Notes: generated by a model not told the origin, from the letters alone. A stretch of DNA of 15,468 bases from JBOGVZ01 sp050692985 (GCA_050692985.1 JBOGVZ010000038.1:1-15468); one strand, 5' to 3'. Shown: positions 1 to 7,600, numbered from the stretch's first letter. Numbers and translations: made by a program.

Positions 1-1
1 G

Positions 2-826
2 ATCCCCCTGGAAGGGGCTCCGGTCGGGGCAGGTCGCCTGGCCGACCTGCTGGTCCTCCTCCTGCAACCTCCTTACTCCGCGGTGGGCCTGGCTCCCGCG
101 ACGCTGGTGACCATCGACCGGGACGGACGGGTCCGACAGACCACGCTCGAGCTGATCAGCGCCGGCTTCGACCCCCAGGGTGAAGACCCGGACGACGATG
201 TTGGGTTCCAGGTGACGCCGGGCCTGGCCGTCGATCCCGACGGTCGGCGGGCGTTCGTGGTCGGGGCAGGGGAGCCGGTCGCCGAGGTGGACCTGGACGA
301 TCTGGAGGTCGAGTACCACTGGCCCGCCGAGGACCGGGCGCTGTTCGCGGGCCTGCTCCCCGCGGCAGAGGCCAAGATCGCGGATCACCGCCTCCGCAGG
401 GCCGTGTGGCTCGGCGATGGTCTCCTCGCGGTCTCAGGCCACGACTGGGAGATCACCGGGATCGGGAGGGATGGCAAGGAGTTCGGCCGCCCCGCTGGGG
501 TCACCATCATCGACACCAGGACCTGGACGAAGTGCGCCCTCACCCGGGGGATGAGCCTCATCGCCGAGGCAGGCGGTCTCCTCCTGGCCCACAACAGCTT
601 CCTCGGCACCTGCGACCAGAAGGGGAACGGGGTCGCGGCCTACGGCCGGGACGGGGCGAAGCGGTGGCACCTGCTGGAGGAGGAGTGGGTCGACCTCCAG
701 GTGGCCGGTCCGTACGCCTACGCGGCCACGAGCTGCGCCCGCTGGCGGGTGTCGGTGATCGATCTGGTCTCCGGGGAGGTGATCAACGAGAACGGTCGGC
801 GTCCACCGGCCATCCTCTCGCCGTGA
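2..826 (+). CDS. Beta-propeller-like protein, 5' end outside the window
   Basis: The reading frame is open from base 2, so the true start probably lies upstream. The GTG at 83 could be a start but has no ribosome binding site. About 274 residues are visible. They show repeated short strand pairs typical of YncE/Vgb-like propellers: a value-reporting strand (LVTIDRDGRV), LAVDPDGRRAFVVG, VWLGDGLLAVSG, VTIIDTRTWTK and VSVIDLVSGEV. Two cysteines near the C-terminus (in CDQKGNG and TSCARW) might form a disulfide if this part is exported. No catalytic motif is visible. It lies before the lipoprotein gene at 897, separated by 70 bases. It may be another member of the anchored propellers found across this window, but its N-terminus is not visible, so membrane anchoring cannot be judged. 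Function unknown. Confidence 0.75.
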   Translation: MPLEGAPVGAGRLADLLVLLLQPPYSAVGLAPATLVTIDRDGRVRQTTLELISAGFDPQGEDPDDDVGFQVTPGLAVDPDGRRAFVVGAGEPVAEVDLDDLEVEYHWPAEDRALFAGLLPAAEAKIADHRLRRAVWLGDGLLAVSGHDWEITGIGRDGKEFGRPAGVTIIDTRTWTKCALTRGMSLIAEAGGLLLAHNSFLGTCDQKGNGVAAYGRDGAKRWHLLEEEWVDLQVAGPYAYAATSCARWRVSVIDLVSGEVINENGRRPPAILSP

Positions 827-896
827 GCCACCCAGCGGACGTGACGGAAGAGGTGAAGGAGGAGCGGTCACGCGGGGGGGTGCTACTCTCCCGGCC

Positions 897-1394
897 ATGA
901 GGGGGCTGGCCCCGGTTGCCGCCTTCGCCCTCCTCGTCGCCTGCGGTGGCCCGGAGGCGCCTCCGGACGCGCGGGCCGCACCCGAGGCGGCATCCCCGGT
1001 GGCCGGAGCCACGGCGGCGGCCCTCGGCCGGCAGGGCTGTGACCCTCCGTCGCCCGCCACCGGCCACCCCCGCTTCTTGGAGGTCCAGGGGAGCTCCGAT
1101 CAGCCCGGGGACGAGCTGTGGGCGCTGGTGTTCGGACGCCTCCAGACCGGCCGGACGATCAAGATCGTGTGGAAGGTGACCGGTGAGGGGCCGTTTCGCG
1201 CCGCGGCGTTCCATCCGAAGGGGACCTGGCTGGAGCCGGCGTGGGGCCCCGAGCTGCACGGCAGCTCGAACTGGGAGCGTCCCGGTCGCGAATGGGGGGC
1301 CGGCTTCCAGTTCCCGCTGGCCGGATGCTGGCACGTCCGCGTCTCCGCGGGGAGCGCCAGCGGACATTTCTGGTTCGAGGTTGCCAGGCCTTGA
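897..1394 (+). CDS. Small secreted lipoprotein, unknown function
   Basis: 165 residues. The N-terminus is a lipoprotein signal: Arg2, a hydrophobic stretch, then the lipobox L13-V14-A15-C16, so the mature protein would be lipid-anchored on the outer face of the membrane through Cys16. An Ala/Pro-rich linker (residues 17-45) precedes a compact domain that ends CWHVRVSAGSASGHFWFEV. This C-terminal pattern (a Cys-Trp strand followed by a final Phe-Trp strand) recalls small Ig-like extracytoplasmic domains in actinobacterial lipoproteins; that comparison is from memory. Two cysteines in the mature domain (in GCDPP and GCWHV) could pair. The start has no close ribosome binding site; a purine-rich AAGGAGGAG lies about 30 bases upstream. 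A TACTCT box at 884-889, 7 bases before the ATG, would suit a leaderless transcript. Role unknown. Confidence 0.8.
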   Translation: MRGLAPVAAFALLVACGGPEAPPDARAAPEAASPVAGATAAALGRQGCDPPSPATGHPRFLEVQGSSDQPGDELWALVFGRLQTGRTIKIVWKVTGEGPFRAAAFHPKGTWLEPAWGPELHGSSNWERPGREWGAGFQFPLAGCWHVRVSAGSASGHFWFEVARP

Positions 1395-1574
1395 GGATCT
1401 CCCGGTGCGCGATCCAGGGCCGGAGCTGATCGACCTGGGACTCGTCCGTCCATCGGTAGGCGGACCGAGCACCCATTCCTGAGCTCCTGCACCAGAAGCT
1501 TTCAGCCTCGGCCGAGCCCCTCCAGCCCGTAGATTCGGCACGGCCGTAAACGGAACGAGGCATGCTGCGCGTAC
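1395..1574. other. Intergenic spacer before first sigma operon
   Basis: No convincing gene. Two alternative short hairpins overlap here: GTCCG (1444-1448) with CGGAC (1461-1465), and TCGGT (1453-1457) with ACCGA (1464-1468). Neither is followed by a T-run. The promoter of the sigma gene should lie in the distal half, but I cannot identify it. A GGAAC at 1552-1556 has no matching -10 at the spacing used by the other ECF-type promoters in this window. Confidence 0.5.
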
Positions 1575-2117
1575 ATGGGTGTGATGGATGAGGTCGTGAC
1601 GGCACTCGAGATCGACGCGATGGCCTCCGACCCCGATCACGCCCGCTCGGACTTCGAGGCGTTCTTCGCCGACCAGCACGGGCGACTGTTCCGGGCGCTC
1701 GCCCTCCTGACACGCGATCGCCACGAAGCCGAGGAGGTCATGCAGGACGCCTTCCTGGCGCTGTGGGAGCGATGGGAGCACGTGGCGGGTGGCCCCGACC
1801 CGGTCGGCTACCTGTACAGGACCGCGCTGAACGCGTGGAGGAGCCGCCGCCGGCGTGCCGCCGTCGCCGTGCGGAGGGCGATCCACCAGATCCCGAGCGA
1901 CGACGAGATGGCCGCCGTGGAGGGCCGGGACGCTGTCGTGCGGGCCCTGGCGCGGCTTCCCGCCCGCCAGCGGGCCGCGGTCGTGCTGATGGACGTGCTC
2001 GATCTCTCCTCCGAGCAGGCAGGGGAGGTTCTGGGGATCAGCCCGGTGACCGTGCGCGTCCTGGCGGCACGGGGGAGAGCCACATTGGTGAAGGAGATGG
2101 GTGATGACGATGACTGA
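1575..2117 (+). CDS. ECF RNA polymerase sigma factor (SigE-like)
   Basis: 180 residues. Region 2 spans about residues 27-93 (FEAFFADQHGRLFRAL, then the DRHEAEEVMQDAFLALW helix that binds core enzyme and the -10 element). A basic linker follows (RSRRRR). Region 4 spans about 118-172 (ALARLPARQRAAVVLMDVLD, then an LSSEQAGEVLGISPVTVRVL helix-turn-helix that reads the -35 element). No extra C-terminal domain. It directs transcription of an unknown regulon. The start is uncertain: ATG 1575 has only a distant GAGG, and ATG 1584 or ATG 1620 (just before the conserved part) are alternatives. The gene overlaps the next by about 14 bases, so the two are translationally coupled, the usual layout of sigma and anti-sigma. 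It is clearly less related to the other two sigma factors here than those are to each other. Confidence 0.93.
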   Translation: MGVMDEVVTALEIDAMASDPDHARSDFEAFFADQHGRLFRALALLTRDRHEAEEVMQDAFLALWERWEHVAGGPDPVGYLYRTALNAWRSRRRRAAVAVRRAIHQIPSDDEMAAVEGRDAVVRALARLPARQRAAVVLMDVLDLSSEQAGEVLGISPVTVRVLAARGRATLVKEMGDDDD

Positions 2118-2796
2118 TGTGCGGAGCAGGCTGCGCCGAGCGAGCGCGCACGTGACACCACCTGATCGAGCGTTCGAGCGGATGCTCGAGCGGCGGGAAG
2201 GGAAGCGGCGAGCGGAGAGGCTCGTCTCCGCCGCAATCGCCCTGGCCCTGGCCATCGCCGTCATCGGCGGAACCATGGCCGTCCTCTCAGGGCTGGCCCG
2301 CGACCGAGTGCAACCAGGCAAGAACGGCGTCAGCGGGGTCGACCCAAGTAACCCCAGCCTTCAGGCATGCATTGAGAGGACAGGGTACGACTGGGACAAG
2401 GTCTATCCCCTCTTGACCTCAGGTTCGCCTCCACCGGAGGGCTCGGTGTTTGCCGATCCCGCGTTCCGGCGAGCCTGGGAGGCCTGTCTCGTGGAGACGG
2501 GGCTCGTGGGACCGTTCGATGCAGAGGAGAGCCTCCCCCAGCCGAACCGGTACGACGAGGAGAGGATCGCCGAGGAGAACAGGGACGTGCTGGCGTACCT
2601 GCGGTGCATGGGTGTCCGAGGGTGGGACCTCCCCGATCCTGAGCCCTGGCAGGGTGAGCCGCACCCCGGCCTCCTGACTGCTCGCCACGCAGTGCCAGGG
2701 GACCCGGAAGCGGCGAACCGGTACTTCCGGGACTCAGCCGAGTGCGGGCACCCGTTCTTCAACAACCAGGGCAACCTTCTTCCTTTGGGAGAGTGA
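2104..2796 (+). CDS. Anti-sigma-like single-pass membrane protein, four-Cys ectodomain
   Basis: 230 residues from ATG 2104, chosen because AAGGAG (2091-2096) is 7 bases upstream. GTG 2101 and ATG 2110 are in frame too. It overlaps the end of the sigma gene. The layout is a basic cytoplasmic part of about 39 residues (PPDRAFERMLERREGKRR is typical of actinobacterial anti-sigma-like proteins), one transmembrane helix (about 40-62), then an outer domain of about 165 residues. The outer part holds exactly four cysteines (in QACIERTG, EACLVETG, LRCMGVRG and SAECGHP), suggesting two disulfides or metal binding. The segment C-M-G-V-R-G-W-D-L-P-D-P resembles a signature seen in secreted actinobacterial proteins of unknown role. 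By position it should restrain the upstream sigma factor and sense an external signal. There is no zinc-finger anti-sigma motif, so the anti-sigma role is inferred. Confidence 0.8.
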   Translation: MTMTDVRSRLRRASAHVTPPDRAFERMLERREGKRRAERLVSAAIALALAIAVIGGTMAVLSGLARDRVQPGKNGVSGVDPSNPSLQACIERTGYDWDKVYPLLTSGSPPPEGSVFADPAFRRAWEACLVETGLVGPFDAEESLPQPNRYDEERIAEENRDVLAYLRCMGVRGWDLPDPEPWQGEPHPGLLTARHAVPGDPEAANRYFRDSAECGHPFFNNQGNLLPLGE

Positions 2797-2825
2797 CGGC
2801 GACCTTCTCCCGTCCTACCGCTGCC

Positions 2826-2845
2826 AACGGGCCCATGGCACCGTT
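2826..2845. terminator. Possible bidirectional terminator stem
   Basis: AACGG (2826-2830) and CCGTT (2841-2845) form a stem around GCCCATGGCA, in the 72-base gap between convergent genes. An outer pair, CCGCTG (2818-2823) and CAGCGG (2860-2865), could extend the structure. There is no T-run, so a classical intrinsic terminator is not shown. Confidence 0.3.
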
Positions 2846-2868
2846 CGGACGTGACGGTACAGCGGCGA

Positions 2869-4260
2869 TCAGGCCGAGCCGCCGCCCCTGAGTGGTTCGG
2901 TGGCCATGACCGATCCGCCGGCGTCCAGGGCCACCATTTCGCCACGGGCGCCCTGCGGCAGGAACTCGACGAAGAATCGACGGGGGACGCCGAGCTCCGG
3001 AGGAGGATCCAGAAGGTCGGCCACGATGACCATACCGTCGTCGAGCCGAAGCTCGAGGGAGGCCACGACGGTGGACAGGACGCCCACGGCCAGATTCGAT
3101 CCCTCCCCGGCCACGGGGACAGTAGCTCGCTCGCCGATCGCCTCGGTCGCGGCGCCAGCCAACGGAGAGCACCCGCCGGGCGGCACCCGTTGGCCGTGGA
3201 CGACGGAGGTGAGAGGATCGACGTCGAACCCCCAGCAATAGACGTCGTTGCCCTCCGCGTTCTGCCTCCAGAGCTCCAGGCGCTCGGGGTCGTCCACGTT
3301 CTCACCGCGCCACACCACTAGGCGCCACGGCTCTACCGCGTACTGACCCTCCTCGATGATCCCTGAGGCCAGAACGTGCCGGGGGCCACTGGGGACGGCT
3401 TCCACCGGTTGCCACTCGCCGCAGGCGATCCTCGCTTCGGACGTCGGTTCCTCTGGAGGTTCCAGGACGAACATGCTGTCCCGCTCCCGCTCGTGCTCCG
3501 GCGCGAGCGAGGTGAACTCCCTCGTGAACACGACCTGCCCCTGGGCGTCCAGGACCTCGGTGCGGCACACGGCCCCGAGGTTCGAAGGGATCGGTCCGGT
3601 CCAGTAGAAGGCGCCGGCCACGCTCAGACCGGTCTCCCCGGGGACTCGGATCGGGCGGACCGGGAGGTGGATCTGCAGATCAGCGGGAGCCTCCGCGGGC
3701 TCCGTGTAGCCGATCAGGCGATCGCGATGGGCCTCGGTGAACGTCCCCGAGGCGTCAGCCACCACCAGGTCCTCTCCGTCGGGGACGACGGTGAGGAAAC
3801 TGTCCGCTACCTCCCGGTCGCACCCCCGGTCTTCCGGGGGGGAGGCGCAGAAGGCGGCCGTCCAGCCCCCCTCGTCCCGGCTGATCCCGACGTAGTCATA
3901 GGGAACCAGCATCCGGAAGGCGGGCTCATCCCCAGGGGCATCCTCCGAGGGGATCATTCGGATCCCGTCGCGGAGCCCCGCGTCCGCCACTGCGGCGATG
4001 GCCACGGTGGCCGCCCTCTCGTCGGGAGAAGGCAGGTAGGCGCCGGCTCGGAGCGGACGATCCCGTTGGTCACCCAAGAACGCTCGCCCAGCCAGAGCGA
4101 GACCGCCCGCGGCCACCACCAGCGCCACGGCGGTGGCCCCCAGGCGTCGCCACGGTGGGCCCGGCGGCGATCGGGACGGTCTCCGCCCCCTGATCTCCGA
4201 CAGGAGGTCGGGGACGGGAACCTGGTCGAGGCCCCGAAAGCGCTCGCGCAGGTCAGTCAT
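2869..4260 (-). CDS. Anti-sigma-like membrane protein with large outer domain
   Basis: 463 residues. The start ATG (4258-4260) overlaps the end of the sigma gene by 8 bases and has a GGAGGAGG ribosome binding site 3-6 bases upstream. The cytoplasmic N-terminus (1-39) carries VPVPDLLSEIRGRRP, nearly identical to that of the propeller protein at 8067. A transmembrane helix (about 40-61) ends in the GRAFL motif shared by several proteins here. The outer part (about 400 residues) has eight or so cysteines, including a close pair in FCASPPEDRGCDRE. It does not show clear propeller blades; it may be two or more beta-rich domains that I do not recognise. Inferred role: membrane-bound sensor and negative regulator of the coupled ECF sigma factor. 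The outer domain presumably decides the signal. Confidence 0.82.
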   Translation of the reverse strand: MTDLRERFRGLDQVPVPDLLSEIRGRRPSRSPPGPPWRRLGATAVALVVAAGGLALAGRAFLGDQRDRPLRAGAYLPSPDERAATVAIAAVADAGLRDGIRMIPSEDAPGDEPAFRMLVPYDYVGISRDEGGWTAAFCASPPEDRGCDREVADSFLTVVPDGEDLVVADASGTFTEAHRDRLIGYTEPAEAPADLQIHLPVRPIRVPGETGLSVAGAFYWTGPIPSNLGAVCRTEVLDAQGQVVFTREFTSLAPEHERERDSMFVLEPPEEPTSEARIACGEWQPVEAVPSGPRHVLASGIIEEGQYAVEPWRLVVWRGENVDDPERLELWRQNAEGNDVYCWGFDVDPLTSVVHGQRVPPGGCSPLAGAATEAIGERATVPVAGEGSNLAVGVLSTVVASLELRLDDGMVIVADLLDPPPELGVPRRFFVEFLPQGARGEMVALDAGGSVMATEPLRGGGSA

Positions 4261-4732
4261 GGTCCTCCTCCAGGAGCTCGCGAAGCCTCCTCCGGCCCTG
4301 ACTGAGGTGGACCCGAACCGTGGTCGCGGTGGACCCCATGATGTCGGCGATCTCCCGGGCCTTGTAGCCGGCGTAGTAGTGGAGGACCAGCGCCGCTCGC
4401 TGCCTCGGAGGGAGGAGCCGGAGCGTGGAGAGGAGCTCTCCGGTCGGCTGTGGAACCACTGGCGGGTCCACCGGGAGGGGAGAGCCCTCCCTTCGGCGCT
4501 CCTTCAGCTCCCCGGCGGCGATCCGGAACGCCGCCCGCCAGATCCAGCGGGCCGGCGACCTCACGGCCGACCCCCGCTGGAGGTACTGGGCAAAGGCCTC
4601 GGCCACGGCGTCGCTGGCGACCTCGCGGTCGCCGGCGTACGCGTACAGGGCTCGCCACAGCCGTTCCGCATGATCCAGGTAGAGGGACTCAACACTCTCA
4701 TCTCGGTCCACGGTCACCCGCGCATCGTGCAC
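4253..4732 (-). CDS. ECF RNA polymerase sigma factor, paralogue of the one at 7601
   Basis: 159 residues from GTG 4732. This start is preferred over ATG 4816 because the paralogue at 7601 aligns from exactly this codon (VHDARV versus VQDAVV) and the lengths then agree (159 and 158). GGGTGAG lies immediately upstream. Region 2 covers about 16-80 (LYLDHAERLWRALYAYAGDR, SDAVAEAFAQYL, RWIWRAAFRIAAGELK). Region 4 covers about 99-152 (LRLLPPRQRAALVLHYYAGY, then the KAREIADIMGSTATTVRVHL helix-turn-helix). The C-terminus is acidic (LEEDHD) because the ribosome binding site of the next gene is encoded there. It forms an operon with the anti-sigma-like gene at 2869-4260. Alternative downstream GTG starts are at 4717 and 4711. 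Confidence 0.92.
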   Translation of the reverse strand: MHDARVTVDRDESVESLYLDHAERLWRALYAYAGDREVASDAVAEAFAQYLQRGSAVRSPARWIWRAAFRIAAGELKERRREGSPLPVDPPVVPQPTGELLSTLRLLPPRQRAALVLHYYAGYKAREIADIMGSTATTVRVHLSQGRRRLRELLEEDHD

Positions 4733-4760
4733 CTCACCCGTACAGGGGCGCCAAGAGGCG
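4733..4760 (-). promoter_or_regulatory. Leader element shared with second paralogous sigma gene
   Basis: Read on the minus strand, CCCTGT stands exactly 9 bases before the GTG start at 4732, and the coding start reads GTGCACGATGC. The sigma gene at 7601 has CCCTGT at the same distance and starts GTGCAGGATGC. The short conserved block at fixed spacing suggests a common promoter or translation signal and supports both starts. No recognisable -35 box could be assigned. Confidence 0.35.
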
Positions 4761-4808
4761 AAAAGGTGTAGTCGAGTATGTGGGCTGTGACCGGACCCTC
4801 GGCCCCGC

Positions 4809-4835
4809 GAACCCAAGCCGTACCGACGGCGTCTA
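4809..4835 (+). promoter_or_regulatory. ECF-type promoter GAACC-N16-CGTCTA
   Basis: GAAC (4809-4812) and CGTC (4830-4833) are separated by 17 bases, matching the general ECF consensus of a GAAC-type -35 and a CGTC-type -10. Transcription should begin near 4842, which places the AGGAGG at 4857-4862 and the ATG at 4870 correctly. The same motif with the same spacing precedes the genes at 10933 (minus) and 11064 (plus). Confidence 0.65.
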
Positions 4836-4869
4836 CCTCCATAGGACCCGGGCCTCAGGAGGCAGGTCG

Positions 4870-5727
4870 ATGCGCAGCAGTTGGGGATCGGTGGTTCTGG
4901 CAGCGGCCGTGGTGATGCTCCTCCCGCAGCCGGCGGAGGCCGGAGGCTCCTGGCTGAAGACCGATCGCGAGTATTTCTCGGTGGGGGACCACGTGGTGGC
5001 CCGCGGCACGTTCGGGACCGGGAGCCTGGAAGGGAAGGTCAGCGACGGCCCCTTCTACGCCTACCTCACTCCCGGGGATCGGGCATGGGACGACCCGCTG
5101 GCGGAGGAGGCCATCAACCTCGGGCCCCTGACCATCACCAAGGCGACAGGACAGTACTGCTGCTGGGTGGCCGAGGTCGAGTTCACCGTGCCCGACGTTC
5201 CTGTAGGCCGGTACCGGATCGACTACTGCAACGATCCCTGCACGGTCGACGGGATCGGCGACCTCATCGGGGGGATGATCTTCGTGGGCGACACCGAGCG
5301 GGAGGCTCGGTTCGCCGCGCGACTGGAGCGAGCCAGGGCGAGGGTCGACCGACTGAGGGAGCGCCTGGACCAGGCTGCCCAGGATGTCGCCACGCCGGAG
5401 TCCCGGGCGGACCTTCCGGGCGATCCGGAGGCTCGGGTGGCCCCCGCAACCCCTCAGATCTCAAGGACCCCTCCAGGGGAACGTCCCGTGATCGGCATCG
5501 AGGGTGCGACCCTGATCGCGGGGGCTCTCCTCGTGTTCTCCGCCTCTCTGGTCCTCCGCCACAGAGAGTCGAAGCGGCATACGGCGAGTAGTTATCCGAT
5601 CGTGCGGAAGGTGGAAGTCCCGCCAGCCACGGCGGAGGGCCCCGAGGATTCTCGGGAGAGGAGCGGCGCCGAGTCCTTGGCCCCCCCAGAGCTGAGCCGG
5701 GATTCCCGACCACTGGCGAGAACCTAG
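4870..5727 (+). CDS. Secreted protein with coiled coil and C-terminal membrane anchor
   Basis: 285 residues. ATG 4870 is chosen because a perfect AGGAGG (4857-4862) lies 7 bases upstream and a signal peptide begins there; the open frame extends further 5' but that part is not coding. Signal peptide 1-24 (cleavage likely after AEA). A beta-rich domain spans about 25-140, with Cys97, Cys98, Cys120 and Cys124; the block DYCNDPCTVDGIGDLIGG looks strongly conserved in type. A charged coiled coil (about 142-172), a Pro-rich linker, a transmembrane helix (206-229) and a cytoplasmic tail of about 55 residues follow. It lies 7 bases before the propeller gene at 5735, so the two form an operon under the ECF-type promoter at 4809. 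I do not recognise the family. An exposed binding or sensing role is only a guess. Confidence 0.82.
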   Translation: MRSSWGSVVLAAAVVMLLPQPAEAGGSWLKTDREYFSVGDHVVARGTFGTGSLEGKVSDGPFYAYLTPGDRAWDDPLAEEAINLGPLTITKATGQYCCWVAEVEFTVPDVPVGRYRIDYCNDPCTVDGIGDLIGGMIFVGDTEREARFAARLERARARVDRLRERLDQAAQDVATPESRADLPGDPEARVAPATPQISRTPPGERPVIGIEGATLIAGALLVFSASLVLRHRESKRHTASSYPIVRKVEVPPATAEGPEDSRERSGAESLAPPELSRDSRPLART

Positions 5728-5734
5728 GCAAGCC

Positions 5735-7393
5735 ATGCCCACAGGAAGGCTCGTCGCTCGACGGACCCGACCACCTGAGCAGCCTCGCGGATGGGGAACG
5801 AGGATTCTTCGATGGGAGCGGGCTCCTGGCCGAGAGATAGCTCCCGGCGGCGACAGCTGGCTCCTCTTCCAGCGCCTCGCCATCAGCCTCGTGGCGCTCG
5901 CTGTGGCCGCCGCGGGTGTGGTCCTGGTCGGTTCGGCCTTCCTCCGCGACGATGCGACGAGCCGTGCACGCCCACAGCCGCAAGCCGAAACAGGTGGCCC
6001 GTTCAGGCCAGAAGTTGCCGCGACGATTCCGGTGGGCTCCGGCCCGACCGGAGTTGCCGTCGGCGAGGGTTTCGTGTGGGTCGCCACCTACGACCCAGTA
6101 GGCATTGATGGCGATGGCTGGGGAGTGGTGAAGATCGACCCCGAGACGAACCAGGTCATTGACGCCATCCCGGTGTCTGACGCGACCGACGTCGCCGCGG
6201 GGGCTGGGGCCGTGTGGGCGACGTCGTACCACGGACGGGACGGCGTCATCAAGCGCATCGACCCGAGTTCGGGCAAGGTGATGGCGACCATTCCGGTTGG
6301 CCGCCACCCCAGCGACGTAGAGGTCGGGCTGGATGCCGTATGGGTCACCCTGAACCTCCCGTCCAGGGAACCGGCGGGGGAGGTGGTCCGTATCGATCCG
6401 GCCACGAATTCGGTCGTTGGGCGGATCCCGGTGGATGAGGGATGGCCCCGAGACATCGTCATCGGTGAGGGGGCCGTGTGGGTCTACGGTCACTCGAAGC
6501 GTTCAGGGGGCGCGTGGGTGGCGTCCACGCTCTGGAGGATCGATCCGATCCTCAACCGTCTCGACGGCGCAGTCCTGGATCGGAACGGGTTCTTGGGCGA
6601 TGGCGGCTACCTCCCCAATAACGTGGCCATCGGGGAGGATGTCGTGTGGGCGGCTGACGACCAGGGAAACGCCGTCCGCATCGACCCGTCGTCGGGAGAA
6701 GTCTCCACCTTCCACGTCCAAGGCGGCTTCTCGTGGCCGTTCGCGGTCATCGATGGAAGGATCCTCTTCGGCCTCCATCCGCTGAGGATCCTCGATTCCC
6801 GCACGCTCGAGCTGGCAGGGTCCCTAAGCTTCCCGTCCCAGGTCGCCGATGTCTCCCTGGACCCGGCGACCGGTACCCTGTGGGTGGCCAACTACGAGGA
6901 CACCGTGACACGGGTGGACCTGCGCCCGGGCGTTGCCCCCTCGGCGGAGCCGGCCCCGATGTTCAAGCCAGCTCCAGGGTGGCATACGGCCCAGGCGGTC
7001 GTCGGTCCCCAGGGGGAAGCGTGGCCAGCGGCATGGGCCGCGAACGTCCCCTTCCGGGACGACCCATCGCGGTCGGGGCTCCCGAATGAGACCGTTCGCA
7101 CCCTCCCGCCCGGGGGCATCGTGATAACCGTGGTGGGCCCCCGTCCGTACACGGGAGAGGAAGAGTTCCCGCCCCGAGCCCTTCCCCTCCGTGTCGCCGA
7201 CGGCTTCTGCACGCACCGGTACTACGACGGCCAGCCCGCTCCCCACGTCTCCGTGTGCTACCTGGACACATGGGTCGGGGATCGCCTGCTGAACGTGACA
7301 GTCTGGCTCGGGCGGGCTGGGGACAGCCAGAGACCCTCCGAGGAGCTCCTTGTGGAGGCAGATGAGGAGCTGGCCCGGCTCCACATCGCTTAG
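5735..7393 (+). CDS. Membrane-anchored seven-blade beta-propeller with extra C-terminal domain
   Basis: 552 residues. An Arg-rich cytoplasmic N-terminus (1-46) lacks the PVPDL segment of the sigma-linked paralogues. A transmembrane helix (47-70) ends VGSAFL. Vgb/YncE-like propeller blades then run through about residue 405: GVAVGEGFVWVAT, DVAAGAGAVWATS, DVEVGLDAVWVTL, DIVIGEGAVWVYG, NVAIGEDVVWAAD and a last blade ending LWVANYEDTVTRVDL. Each is followed by an IDP strand (KIDPETNQV, RIDPSSGKV). A C-terminal domain of about 130 residues (420-552) with two cysteines is absent from the other propellers here. The enzyme residues of virginiamycin B lyase cannot be assigned, so a binding or scaffold role on the outer face is more likely. 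It is co-transcribed with the gene at 4870. The start is supported only by position; the ribosome binding site is weak. Confidence 0.85.
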   Translation: MPTGRLVARRTRPPEQPRGWGTRILRWERAPGREIAPGGDSWLLFQRLAISLVALAVAAAGVVLVGSAFLRDDATSRARPQPQAETGGPFRPEVAATIPVGSGPTGVAVGEGFVWVATYDPVGIDGDGWGVVKIDPETNQVIDAIPVSDATDVAAGAGAVWATSYHGRDGVIKRIDPSSGKVMATIPVGRHPSDVEVGLDAVWVTLNLPSREPAGEVVRIDPATNSVVGRIPVDEGWPRDIVIGEGAVWVYGHSKRSGGAWVASTLWRIDPILNRLDGAVLDRNGFLGDGGYLPNNVAIGEDVVWAADDQGNAVRIDPSSGEVSTFHVQGGFSWPFAVIDGRILFGLHPLRILDSRTLELAGSLSFPSQVADVSLDPATGTLWVANYEDTVTRVDLRPGVAPSAEPAPMFKPAPGWHTAQAVVGPQGEAWPAAWAANVPFRDDPSRSGLPNETVRTLPPGGIVITVVGPRPYTGEEEFPPRALPLRVADGFCTHRYYDGQPAPHVSVCYLDTWVGDRLLNVTVWLGRAGDSQRPSEELLVEADEELARLHIA

Positions 7394-7528
7394 CCCATGG
7401 TTACCCGAGAGCTGACTAGGGGGCGAAGGACCCGATTCCAGAGCTGACTGGCTGGCCGCTTAAGAGCCTCTACTCGCGCACAACGCATCCGAACGCTCGG
7501 CACCTCCATTGATCACGGGATGGCCCCT
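7370..7528 (+). repeat. Diverged repeat, copy A (partner 12404-12555)
   Basis: It begins in the last eight codons of the propeller gene and runs into the spacer before the third sigma gene. Bases 7370-7409 match 12404-12443 at 33 of 40 positions, including the stop codon TAG. Further matching blocks follow: 7445-7459 with 12471-12485 (14 of 15), 7477-7494 with 12494-12511 (14 of 18), and a block near 7514 with one near 12541. Small insertions and deletions separate the blocks. Confidence 0.65.
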
Positions 7529-7600
7529 GACAAAGCAATCTTAGGAATATCCGTGCCGCGCGTTAATCGATCTCATCTGGGCACGCCCTGTCTCCCGGAC
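7394..7600. other. Spacer before third sigma gene
   Basis: It holds most of repeat copy A and a locally AT-richer patch at about 7530-7575. An in-frame ATG at 7520 would extend the sigma gene but gives an extension that is absent from the paralogue. CCCTGT at 7586-7591, 9 bases before GTG 7601, matches the leader of the sigma gene at 4732. No CGTC-type ECF promoter was found here. Confidence 0.45.

Noticed and set aside
1552..1574. GGAAC followed by CGTAC as an ECF promoter for the first sigma gene
   Set aside because: The spacing is only 13 bases, against 17 in the three consistent copies, and the start codon would lie in the promoter.
783..2321. Long minus-strand open frame of about 512 codons
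   Set aside because: It runs antisense to the lipoprotein and sigma genes, is Arg/Pro/Gly-rich without any domain pattern, and is a by-product of high GC content.
3376..4305. Plus-strand open frame of about 309 codons
   Set aside because: Antisense to the anti-sigma-like protein at 2869-4260, which has a coherent membrane helix and start site.
4450..4869. 5' extension of the anchored protein gene
   Set aside because: It overlaps the sigma gene on the other strand and ignores the perfect ribosome binding site and signal peptide at 4870.
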